Shown here piece after piece: positions 57,409 through 64,000 of a stretch of DNA of 64,000 nucleotides; the first letter of the stretch is position 1, and every line of letters starts with the position of its first letter. The stretch is from positions 124,001 through 188,000 of the forward strand of contig NZ_BOOJ01000027.1 in NCBI RefSeq assembly GCF_016863175.1. Reading direction: 5' to 3'. This stretch comes from Paraplanobispora siamensis (GTDB lineage Bacteria > Actinomycetota > Actinomycetes > Streptosporangiales > Streptosporangiaceae). Made by a program: the position numbers and the translations under genes. Under the pieces are notes generated by a model. It worked only from the letters and a program-made list of their open reading frames with translations. It did no database searches and was not told the origin of the DNA.

Positions 57409-59391
57409 GTGGCCGAGAATCCCTTTTTCGCAGCCAGCACGCTGCCCTACAACCTGCCGCCCTTCGCGCAGATCCGCGAGGAGCACTATCTGCCCGCCTT
57501 CGAGCAGGGCATGGCCGAGCAGTTGCGGGAGGTGGCGGAGATCGCGGGCAACCCTGAGCCGGCGACCTTCGCCAACACCATCGAGGCCCTCGAGCGCTCG
57601 GGCCGCGTCCTCAAGCGGGTGGCGACCGTGTTCTTCAGCATCGCCGCCTCGGACGGAACCGACGGCATCCGGGAGATCGAGACCGAGATCTCCCCCCGTC
57701 TCACCAAGCACAACGACGCCATCCACCTCGACCGCGCCCTCTACGCGCGGATCAAGCAGGTCTCCACCGAGGACCCGCAGGAGGCCTGGCTGCTGGAGAA
57801 GTACCGGGTGGACTTCGTCCGGGCCGGCGCCGACCTGTCGGAGTCCGAGCAGGAGCGGCTCAAGCAGCTCAACGAGGAGCTGTCCACGCTCGGCACGACC
57901 TTCTCGCAGAACCTGCTGAAGGCCACCACCGCCTCGGCGCTCGTCGTCGAGGACCCCGCGGACCTGGACGGGCTCTCGGAGAGCGCGATCAAGGCGATCG
58001 AGAAGGACGGCAAGTACGTCCTGCCGCTGCTGAACTTCACCAACCAGCCCGCCCTGGCCGAGCTGACCGACCGGGAGACCCGGCGCAGGCTGTACGAGCT
58101 GTCGATCAACCGCGCCCCGGAGAACTTCGAGCTGGCGATCAGGATGGCGACCCTGCGCGCCGAGCGCGCCGCCCTGCTCGGCTATCCGGACCACGCCGCC
58201 TACACCGTCGCCGACCAGACGGCCAAGACCACCGAGGCCGTCGAGGAGATGCTCGGCAAGCTGACCGGCCCGGCGGTGGCCAACGCCCGCCGGGAGGCCG
58301 AGGCGCTGAGCGAGCAGGCCGGCTTCCCCATCGAGCCGTGGGACTGGTCCTTCTACGCCGAGAAGGTGCGCAAGGCCCGCTACGACTTCGACAGCTCCGA
58401 GCTGCGCCCCTACTTCGAGCTGGACCGGGTGGTCAGGGACGGCATCTTCCACGCCGCCACCGAGCTGTACGGCATCACCTTCGCCGACCGGCCCGACCTG
58501 GCCGGCTACCACCCCGACGTGCGGGTCCACGAGGTGTCCAACGCCGACGGCTCGCCGCTGGGCCTGTTCCTGCTCGACCCCTACGCCCGGCCCACCAAGC
58601 GCGGCGGCGCGTGGATGAACAACCTCGTCGACCAGTCCCACCTGTTCGGCGAGCGGCCCGTGGTGATGAACAACCTCAACATCACCAAGCCCGCCGAGGG
58701 CCCGACCCTGCTGACCTTCGACGAGGTCAACACCGCCTTCCACGAGTTCGGCCACGCCCTGCACGGCCTGTTCTCCGACGTGCGCTTCCCCCGGGTCTCC
58801 GGCACCTCGGTCCCCCGCGACTTCGTGGAGTACCCCTCACAGGTCAACGAGATGTGGGCGACGTGGCCGTCCGTCCTGGCCAACTTCGCCAAGCACCACG
58901 AGACCGGCGAGCCGGTGCCCGCGGAGCTGCTGGAGAAGATGCGGGCCGCCGAGAAGTTCAACCAGGGCTTCGCCACCGTCGAGTATCTCGCCGCCGCCCT
59001 GCTGGACTGGGCCTGGCACCGGCTGGCCCCCGGCGAGACCGTCGCCGACGCCGAGGCCTTCGAGAACGCGGCCCTGGAGCGCGCCGGGATCGCCTTCGAG
59101 CTGGTCCGCACCCGCTACAGGACCAACTACTTCGCGCACATCTTCTCCGGCAGCGTGGGCGGCTACAGCGCCGGTTACTACTCCTACATCTGGAGCGAGG
59201 TGCTGGACGCCGAGAGCGTCGAGTGGTTCAAGGAGAACGGCGGCCTGACCCGCGAGAACGGCGACCACTTCCGGTCCACGCTGCTGTCGGTCGGCGGCGC
59301 CAAGGACGTGATGGACGCCTTCCGCGACTTCCGCGGCCGCGACCCGCGCATCGAGCCGCTGCTGGAGCGCCGCGGCCTGCTGGGCGGCTGA
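57409..59391 (+). CDS. M3-family metallopeptidase (oligopeptidase / Dcp type)
   Basis: 660 residues from a GTG (VAENPFFAASTLPYNLPPFAQI) with AGAGGAG about 10 bp upstream; the frame is open further 5' without support. The zinc motif HEFGH is in NTAFHEFGHALHGLFSDV, with the third ligand in EYPSQVNEMWA. The C-terminal YRTNYFAHIFSGSVGGYSAGYYSYIWSEVLDAE block is typical of peptidyl-dipeptidase Dcp/oligopeptidase A. No signal peptide, so it probably degrades short peptides in the cytosol. Its 3' end seeds a tandem array. Confidence 0.96.
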   Translation: MAENPFFAASTLPYNLPPFAQIREEHYLPAFEQGMAEQLREVAEIAGNPEPATFANTIEALERSGRVLKRVATVFFSIAASDGTDGIREIETEISPRLTKHNDAIHLDRALYARIKQVSTEDPQEAWLLEKYRVDFVRAGADLSESEQERLKQLNEELSTLGTTFSQNLLKATTASALVVEDPADLDGLSESAIKAIEKDGKYVLPLLNFTNQPALAELTDRETRRRLYELSINRAPENFELAIRMATLRAERAALLGYPDHAAYTVADQTAKTTEAVEEMLGKLTGPAVANARREAEALSEQAGFPIEPWDWSFYAEKVRKARYDFDSSELRPYFELDRVVRDGIFHAATELYGITFADRPDLAGYHPDVRVHEVSNADGSPLGLFLLDPYARPTKRGGAWMNNLVDQSHLFGERPVVMNNLNITKPAEGPTLLTFDEVNTAFHEFGHALHGLFSDVRFPRVSGTSVPRDFVEYPSQVNEMWATWPSVLANFAKHHETGEPVPAELLEKMRAAEKFNQGFATVEYLAAALLDWAWHRLAPGETVADAEAFENAALERAGIAFELVRTRYRTNYFAHIFSGSVGGYSAGYYSYIWSEVLDAESVEWFKENGGLTRENGDHFRSTLLSVGGAKDVMDAFRDFRGRDPRIEPLLERRGLLGG

Positions 59392-59460
59392 CGCGCCGGG
59401 GCCCGCTTGGCGGCGCTGACGCGCCGGGGCTTGCTGGGGCGGCTGACGCGCCGGGGCTCT
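59384..59460. repeat. 27-28-bp tandem triplication spanning the M3 peptidase stop codon
   Basis: The 15-bp core CTGACGCGCCGGGGC occurs identically at 59388-59402, 59416-59430 and 59443-59457, in units of 28 and 27 bp. The first TGA is the stop codon (59389-59391). Flanking GGCGG is also repeated. Confidence 0.95.
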
Positions 59461-59584
59461 AACGGGCCCCAGTGCTCGCTGCGCCCCTCCGGGACTGTCC
59501 GGGGCCCGCCGGGACGACCCCGGCGGGCCCCGGCCGTCTCCGCGGTCTCCACGGTCCCTGCGATCAGGAGCGCGGCCGGGGTCG

Positions 59585-60121
59585 TCAGGACTCCAGCTCT
59601 GCGAGGGTCTCCCTCAGCCACCGCTTCTCGGCGTCCCCGGTGGCCCGGGCGATCAGCAGCATGCCGCGGTGGAAGGGGTCGGGGACCTCCTCGGCCCGCA
59701 GCGGCCTGTCCTCCTCGTAGAAGAAGCTCGCGGGGGTCTCCAGGAAGGCCAGGCGGCGGCGGAGCACCCTGGCCCGGTCGGCGCGCCCGGGCAGCTGGGA
59801 CAGGAAGGTCAGCAGCCCGAAGAAGCGGGTCTGGTCGCTGATGTCGAGATCGGCCGGCTCGCGCAGCCGCCGCAGCAGCTCGGCCCGCCCGGCGTCGGTC
59901 AGGGTCAGCACCTGACGGCGGGCGGCTCCGGCCCCCTCCTCCTCGTGCCGCTCCACGAGCCCGCCCTTCTCCAGCCGGGTGATGGCCGGGTAGAGGGCGC
60001 CGTCGCTGACCGGGCGGAGATGGCCGCTGAGCCGGTGGATGCGGGCCTTGAGCTCGTAGCCGTGCATCGGCCCCTCGCCGAGGAGCCCGAGGATCGACAG
60101 GGTCAGGTCTCCGCTTGCCAT
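59585..60121 (-). CDS. PadR-family transcriptional regulator
   Basis: 178 residues. PadR winged helix at the N-terminus (LTLSILGLLGEGPMHGYELKARIHRLSGHLRPVSDGALYPAITRLEKGGLVERHEEE) and a helical dimerisation tail (about 90-178). It is divergent from a MATE-type exporter with inverted repeats between, the usual regulator-efflux pairing for PadR proteins. Confidence 0.94.
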   Translation of the reverse strand: MASGDLTLSILGLLGEGPMHGYELKARIHRLSGHLRPVSDGALYPAITRLEKGGLVERHEEEGAGAARRQVLTLTDAGRAELLRRLREPADLDISDQTRFFGLLTFLSQLPGRADRARVLRRRLAFLETPASFFYEEDRPLRAEEVPDPFHRGMLLIARATGDAEKRWLRETLAELES

Positions 60122-60130
60122 GGGCGCATC

Positions 60131-60162
60131 GTATCGCTATACCTCTAATCGATATAAATCGA
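60131..60162. promoter_or_regulatory. PadR/MATE divergent operator
   Basis: Inverted repeats GTAT-N4-ATAC (60131-60142) and TCGAT-N4-ATCGA (60149-60162) lie in the 54-bp AT-rich gap between the divergent starts. Their position would block both promoters. Confidence 0.6.
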
Positions 60163-60175
60163 ATCGAGGTAACCG

Positions 60176-61723
60176 ATGAAGCTGGCCCGTCTCGCCCTGC
60201 CCGTCTACGTGGAACTGCTGAGCGCCGTGGTGGCGGTCGGCCTGATCGACCTGCTGTGGGTGTCCGGCCTGGGCAGCGCCGCCGTGGGCGCGGTGACGAT
60301 CGCGACCACCACCGAACACCTCGCCCTGGGGATGATCCTGACCGTCGCGACGGGCACGACCGTGCTCGTCGGCAGGCGGGACGGCCGCGAACCGACCGCC
60401 CCGGTGATCCGTACGGCGTGGCTGCTGTGCGGGGCCGCCGGCCTGTCCCTGGCGGTCGCCGGGGTGCTGCTCCGCGAGCCGCTGGCCCGGTTGTTCACCG
60501 GCGACGCCGTGACGGCCGGGCTGACGGCGGACTTCTATCTGGTCTCCATGGCCGGGATCCCGGTCCTGTTCGCCCAGACCCTGGTGGACGGGATCTTCAA
60601 GGGGCACGGCGACACCGGGACGCCGATGCGCACCGCGCTGCTCTGCAACGCCCTGGTGATCGCCCTCGACCCGCTGTTCATCTACGGCCTCGGCCTGGGC
60701 GTGCCGGGCGCGGCCCTGGCCACCGTCCTGGCCAGGCTGCTCGCCCTCGCCGTCTCCCTGGTGCTGCTGTCCCGGCGGGCACAGGCCGGGGTAGGGCGGG
60801 CCCGCGCGAACCTCGCCGACGCCGCGGCCGTCGTCCGCACCGGCCTGCCCATGTCGGGCGACTTCCTGGCCAGGTCCCTGGTGGGCATGCTCCTGGTCGA
60901 CCTGGTCGCCGGGTTCGGGGTCACGGCACTGGCCGGGTACGGCATCGGCATGAAGATCATGCTCGCCGGGGTGATGGCGTTCTACGCCCTGCGCCAGGCC
61001 GCACTTATCCGGACCGCCCGCTCGGGCGCGTCACACCCCGCCGCGCAACCCGCCGGGACGCGTACCGGCCCCGCCACGGCGACGGCCCCGCCCGTCCCGG
61101 AGGACGGCGGAGCCGGACCGGTCGCCACGTCCGCCGCGCGGAGCGGCGGAGCCGGGCCGACGGCCGAGCCCGTGCTGCGGTACGGCCTGGCCACGGGGGC
61201 GGCCGTGGCCGCCGTGCTCAACGCGGTCGCGGCGCCCGCGGCCGGGCTGTTCACCGGCGATCCGGCGGTGGCCGTCCAGGCCGTGGACTTCCTGCGCTGG
61301 GCGACGCTGTACCTCGTCCCGTTCGGCGGCCTGATCGCCTTCGGCGGGGTGCTCCAGGCGAGCGGCAGGGGCGGCCGGTTGCTGGCCGCCACGCTGGCGG
61401 GGTTCGCGGTCCAGCTGCCGCTGGCCTACGCGCTCGGCTCCGCGCTCGGCGTCACCGGCGTCTGGCTGGCCATGGCCGCCGGAGCCGCCCTCGGCCTCGC
61501 GGGAGCCGTGCCCGGTCCCGCGGAGGCCGTGCTCCGCGCGGCGAGAGCCGTACCGGGCGTGCGGAAGAGCGCACCGGGTGCGGCGGAGGCCGTACCCGGT
61601 GCGGTGAAGACCGTCGTCAGCCCTGCAGACGCTCCAGAGCGGCCCGCAGCCGGGCTGTGGAGCGCTCGCGGCCGAGGACCTCGATCGACTCGAACAGCGG
61701 CAGGCCGACGGTCCGGCCGGTGA
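60176..61723 (+). CDS. MATE-like multidrug/polysaccharide-type exporter with extended loop and tail
   Basis: 515 residues. About twelve transmembrane segments in two homologous halves ([102 protein letters not shown]). The central cytoplasmic loop is expanded by about 55 low-complexity residues with a repeated SGGAGP element. After the last helix (about residue 445) comes a 65-residue Ala/Pro/Val-rich tail with a repeated AEAVPGA-like unit. The last 107 bp overlap the convergent gltX gene. A shorter ancestral end is plausible. Confidence 0.82.
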   Translation: MKLARLALPVYVELLSAVVAVGLIDLLWVSGLGSAAVGAVTIATTTEHLALGMILTVATGTTVLVGRRDGREPTAPVIRTAWLLCGAAGLSLAVAGVLLREPLARLFTGDAVTAGLTADFYLVSMAGIPVLFAQTLVDGIFKGHGDTGTPMRTALLCNALVIALDPLFIYGLGLGVPGAALATVLARLLALAVSLVLLSRRAQAGVGRARANLADAAAVVRTGLPMSGDFLARSLVGMLLVDLVAGFGVTALAGYGIGMKIMLAGVMAFYALRQAALIRTARSGASHPAAQPAGTRTGPATATAPPVPEDGGAGPVATSAARSGGAGPTAEPVLRYGLATGAAVAAVLNAVAAPAAGLFTGDPAVAVQAVDFLRWATLYLVPFGGLIAFGGVLQASGRGGRLLAATLAGFAVQLPLAYALGSALGVTGVWLAMAAGAALGLAGAVPGPAEAVLRAARAVPGVRKSAPGAAEAVPGAVKTVVSPADAPERPAAGLWSARGRGPRSTRTAAGRRSGR

Positions 61724-62984
61724 TCGCCACCCGGACCGGCGCCTGCGCCTTGCCGAGCTTGAGGCCGTGCTCGGCGCCGACCTCCTCCAGGGCGGTCTTC
61801 AGGGACTCGGGGTCCATCTCCGCCGTCTCCAGGCGGGCGAGATAGCCGCTGAGGATCTCCGCGGCCGGGCCCTTCATCGCCTTGTCCCACGAGGCCTGGT
61901 CGAAGAAGGGCTCGTCCAGGAAGAGGAAGTCGACGTTCGCGCTGATCTCGGACAGCACGGCGACGCGGGTCTGGGCCAGCTCGGCGACCTTGGCGAAGGT
62001 CGCGCGGTCCCAGTCGGCGTCGAGCCAGGGCTCGACCCGCTTGACGAACTCGTCGGGGGACAGCGCCCGGATGTACTCGCCGTTGAAGGCGCGCAGCTTC
62101 TTCTCGTCGAAGAAGGCGCTGGCGGAGTTGACGCTCTCCAGCTTGAACAGCGGCATCATCTCCGACCAGGGCATGATCTCCCGGTCCTCGCCGGGGCCCC
62201 AGCCGAGCAGCATCAGGTAGTTGACCATCGCCTCGGCCAGGTAGCCCTCCTCGCGGTAGGACTCCAGGGCGACCTTGTCACGGCGCTTGGAGAGCTTCTT
62301 GCGCTGCTCGTTGACGATGACCGGCAGGTGCGCCCAGACCGGCGGGTTGGCACCCAGCGCGGGCCACAGCAGCTCCTGGCGCTGGGCGTTGCCCAGGTGC
62401 TCCTCGCCGCGGACCACGTGGGTGATGCCCTGGGTGATGTCGTCGACGGCGTTGGCCAGCACATACAGCGGGGAGCCGTCGCTGCGCGCGATGACGAAGT
62501 CCTCCTGGGCGTCGTTGGGGAACTCCACCCGGCCGCGGATCAGGTCGTCCACGACGGTGACGCCCTCGTCGGGGGTGCGGAAGCGCACCGCGCCCTCGGT
62601 CAGGCCGCGGTCGCGGCAGAAGCCGTCGTAGCCCTTGTGCTCGGAGCCGGTGCGCTCCTGGAGCCGCTCACGGGTGCAGTCGCAGTAGTACGCCTTGCCG
62701 TCGGCCAGCAGCTTGGCGACGGCCTCGCGGTGCTGCGGCTCGAAGGCCGACTGGAAGAACGGTCCCTCGAAGACCGGGCTCTCCTCGCTGATCCCGATCC
62801 AGGCCAGGGCCGAGAGGATGCCCTCGGTCCACTCCGGGCGGTTGCGGGTGGCGTCGGTGTCCTCGATGCGCAGGACGAACCGGCCGCCCGCCTGCTGGGC
62901 CAGCGCCCAGTTGAACAGCGCGGTGCGGGCGCCGCCGACATGGAACATGCCGGTGGGCGAGGGAGCGAAACGAACCCTAATCAC
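61617..62984 (-). CDS. gltX: Glutamyl-tRNA synthetase
   Basis: 455 residues, GTG start overlapping the FAH gene by 8 bp. Class I signature 1 [20 protein letters not shown] and signature 2 KKLSKR (about 229-234). Actinobacteria lack GlnRS, so a non-discriminating enzyme charging both tRNA-Glu and tRNA-Gln is expected. The cognate tRNAs lie about 4.4 kb away. Confidence 0.97.
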   Translation of the reverse strand: MIRVRFAPSPTGMFHVGGARTALFNWALAQQAGGRFVLRIEDTDATRNRPEWTEGILSALAWIGISEESPVFEGPFFQSAFEPQHREAVAKLLADGKAYYCDCTRERLQERTGSEHKGYDGFCRDRGLTEGAVRFRTPDEGVTVVDDLIRGRVEFPNDAQEDFVIARSDGSPLYVLANAVDDITQGITHVVRGEEHLGNAQRQELLWPALGANPPVWAHLPVIVNEQRKKLSKRRDKVALESYREEGYLAEAMVNYLMLLGWGPGEDREIMPWSEMMPLFKLESVNSASAFFDEKKLRAFNGEYIRALSPDEFVKRVEPWLDADWDRATFAKVAELAQTRVAVLSEISANVDFLFLDEPFFDQASWDKAMKGPAAEILSGYLARLETAEMDPESLKTALEEVGAEHGLKLGKAQAPVRVAITGRTVGLPLFESIEVLGRERSTARLRAALERLQG

Positions 62985-63753
62985 GGGGAACCACCCGGTT
63001 GGTGAGAGTGCCGATACCTTCGATGGCGACGCTGACCTCGTCCCCGACCTGGAGCGGGCCGACCCCTTCGGGCGTCCCGGTCAGGATGACGTCGCCGGGG
63101 ATGAGGGTCATGACCGCGCTCACGTGGGCGATCAGCGCCGGGATGTCGTACATGAGCTTGGAGGTGCGCGAGCTCTGCCGTACCTCGCCGTTCACCGTCG
63201 TGGTGATGCCCAGGTCGGCCGGGTCGAGCTCGGTCTGGATCCACGGGCCGAGCGGGCAGAAGGTGTCGAAGCCCTTGGCCCGGGTGAACTGAACGTCCTT
63301 CTTCTGCAGGTCCCTGGCCGTGACGTCGTTGGCGCAGGTGTAGCCGAAGATCACCTCGTGGGCCCGCTCGACCGGGACCTCCCGGCAGAGCCGGCCGATC
63401 ACCACGGCCAGCTCGCCCTCGTAGTCGACCCGCTCCGACAGCGCGGTCGGATAGGCGATGGCCTCGGCCGGGCCGATCACCGAGGTGGACGGCTTCAGGA
63501 AGACCAGCGGCTCGTCGGGGACCTCGCCGCCCATCTCACGGGCGTGGTCGGCGTAGTTCTTGCCGATGGCCACGACCTTGCTGGGCAGCATGGGCGCGAG
63601 CAGCCTGACCTGGGAGAGCGAGTGGCGCTCGCCGGTGAACTGGATCGGGCCGAACGGGTGCCCCGAGATCGCGGAGATGAACTCCTCCCCCGGCCCGCCC
63701 TCGACCACGCCGAATCCGACACCTTCACCTGTGGAGAACCTCGCTATACGCAC
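62977..63753 (-). CDS. Fumarylacetoacetate hydrolase-family protein
   Basis: 258 residues. The FAH fold is clear: [16 protein letters not shown], the metal ligands in [37 protein letters not shown] and [22 protein letters not shown]. Family members are hydratases, decarboxylases, acylpyruvases or oxaloacetate tautomerases/decarboxylases; the exact reaction cannot be read from sequence. It precedes and overlaps gltX, an arrangement conserved in actinomycetes. Confidence 0.94.
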   Translation of the reverse strand: MRIARFSTGEGVGFGVVEGGPGEEFISAISGHPFGPIQFTGERHSLSQVRLLAPMLPSKVVAIGKNYADHAREMGGEVPDEPLVFLKPSTSVIGPAEAIAYPTALSERVDYEGELAVVIGRLCREVPVERAHEVIFGYTCANDVTARDLQKKDVQFTRAKGFDTFCPLGPWIQTELDPADLGITTTVNGEVRQSSRTSKLMYDIPALIAHVSAVMTLIPGDVILTGTPEGVGPLQVGDEVSVAIEGIGTLTNRVVPRD

Positions 63754-63776
63754 CCCCCAAGGCTAAGGGGTGTCCT

Positions 63777-64000
63777 GTGAATCTTCGTGCCCGCTGCGCC
63801 CGCCGGGCCGGAGAGCAGGTAAAGACAAGCCAGGGGGCGCGGTTCCGCAGGGAGGTCGCCGCCACCCGGGTCCTCGTCTTCGGATGGGTGGGCGGCGCGG
63901 TCGGCCTCTTCCTGCTCGGCTGGGGTTGTACGGCGCTGGCGGGCGGCTTCGTCAGTCTGCTCCGCCTGCCCGCCCTCTTCATCACCCGGATCACCACATC
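63777..64000 (+). CDS. Hypothetical membrane protein, partial
   Basis: A frame open to the right edge begins with a GTG 6 bp after AAGGGG. The first 74 codons give a basic N-terminus (NLRARCARRAGEQVKTSQGA) followed by hydrophobic segments (VLVFGWVGGAVGLFLLGWGCTALAGG). It is divergent from the FAH gene. No family is recognisable from this fragment. Confidence 0.5.
   Translation, partial: MNLRARCARRAGEQVKTSQGARFRREVAATRVLVFGWVGGAVGLFLLGWGCTALAGGFVSLLRLPALFITRITT

Noticed and set aside
63725-63997. A 90-codon minus-strand frame at the right edge
   Set aside because: It overlaps the FAH gene start and has no ribosome site. The plus-strand frame has a ribosome site and membrane-segment composition.

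Overview
The window is high-GC actinomycete chromosome (third codon positions almost all G/C, frequent GTG starts, strong GGAGG-type ribosome sites). Gene content and order (ftsY-smc-acyP-mutM-rnc-rpmF-DUF177-coaD-rsmD-recG-DAK2-rpmB-thiD-thiL-DUF3515-ddl-gpsA-plsC-cofC, then hup-leuD-leuC/ndgR, tRNA-Glu/Gln and gltX) match the conserved core of Streptomyces-like Actinobacteria. Product style suggests a Streptosporangiales member (Streptosporangium/Nonomuraea type); that placement is inference. No phage, insertion sequence, CRISPR array or biosynthetic cluster is visible.

Layout. 1-12 kb: partial NTF2-fold protein, cold-shock protein, secreted coiled-coil/LAS-type cell-wall protein, aldehyde dehydrogenase, a pta-ackA acetate pair, an alpha/beta hydrolase, typA, a secreted Cu/Zn superoxide dismutase, a hotdog thioesterase and a DUF2461 protein. 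12-18 kb: polysaccharide deacetylase, a divergent XRE-cupin regulator/DMT exporter pair, a MEDS-HATPase anti-sigma-like protein facing a SigR-like sigma factor, and a Cds1-like PLP enzyme. 17.7-21.9 kb: a siderophore uptake system (lipoprotein, two permeases, ATPase) around a divergent promoter carrying DtxR/IdeR-type iron boxes. 22-46.4 kb: the conserved housekeeping block for SRP receptor, SMC, DNA repair, RNase III, ribosomal proteins L32 and L28, CoA, thiamine, phospholipid, cell wall and F420. 46.4-50.1 kb: two MFS exporters and a TetR regulator. 50-54 kb: HU, leucine biosynthesis leuCD with the divergent IclR regulator ndgR. 54-64 kb: an acidic protein of unknown function, a TlpA-like redox protein, two tRNA-Glu and one tRNA-Gln, an M3 metallopeptidase, a PadR/MATE pair, gltX, an FAH-family hydrolase and the start of a membrane protein.

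How it works together. The left and right flanks are stress and transport modules, mostly regulator-transporter pairs with recognisable palindromic operators between them. The centre is a long leftward-transcribed housekeeping region with translationally coupled overlaps (pta/ackA, mutM/acyP, gpsA/PLP enzyme, FAH/gltX).

The most unusual signals are (1) short GC-rich tandem arrays that begin at or span stop codons. At five genes (typA, the Cds1-like gene, the Tat-type esterase, recG and the M3 peptidase) the seed unit contains the TGA stop and continues as TGACG; most extra units read CGA in place of the stop, and none of the unit lengths is a multiple of three. (2) A cystathionine-gamma-synthase-family protein in the gpsA-ddl operon whose PLP lysine is a proline. 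(3) A TlpA-like protein with a CGC rather than CxxC active site under a tandem operator. (4) A SigR-like sigma factor with no RsrA partner next to it.
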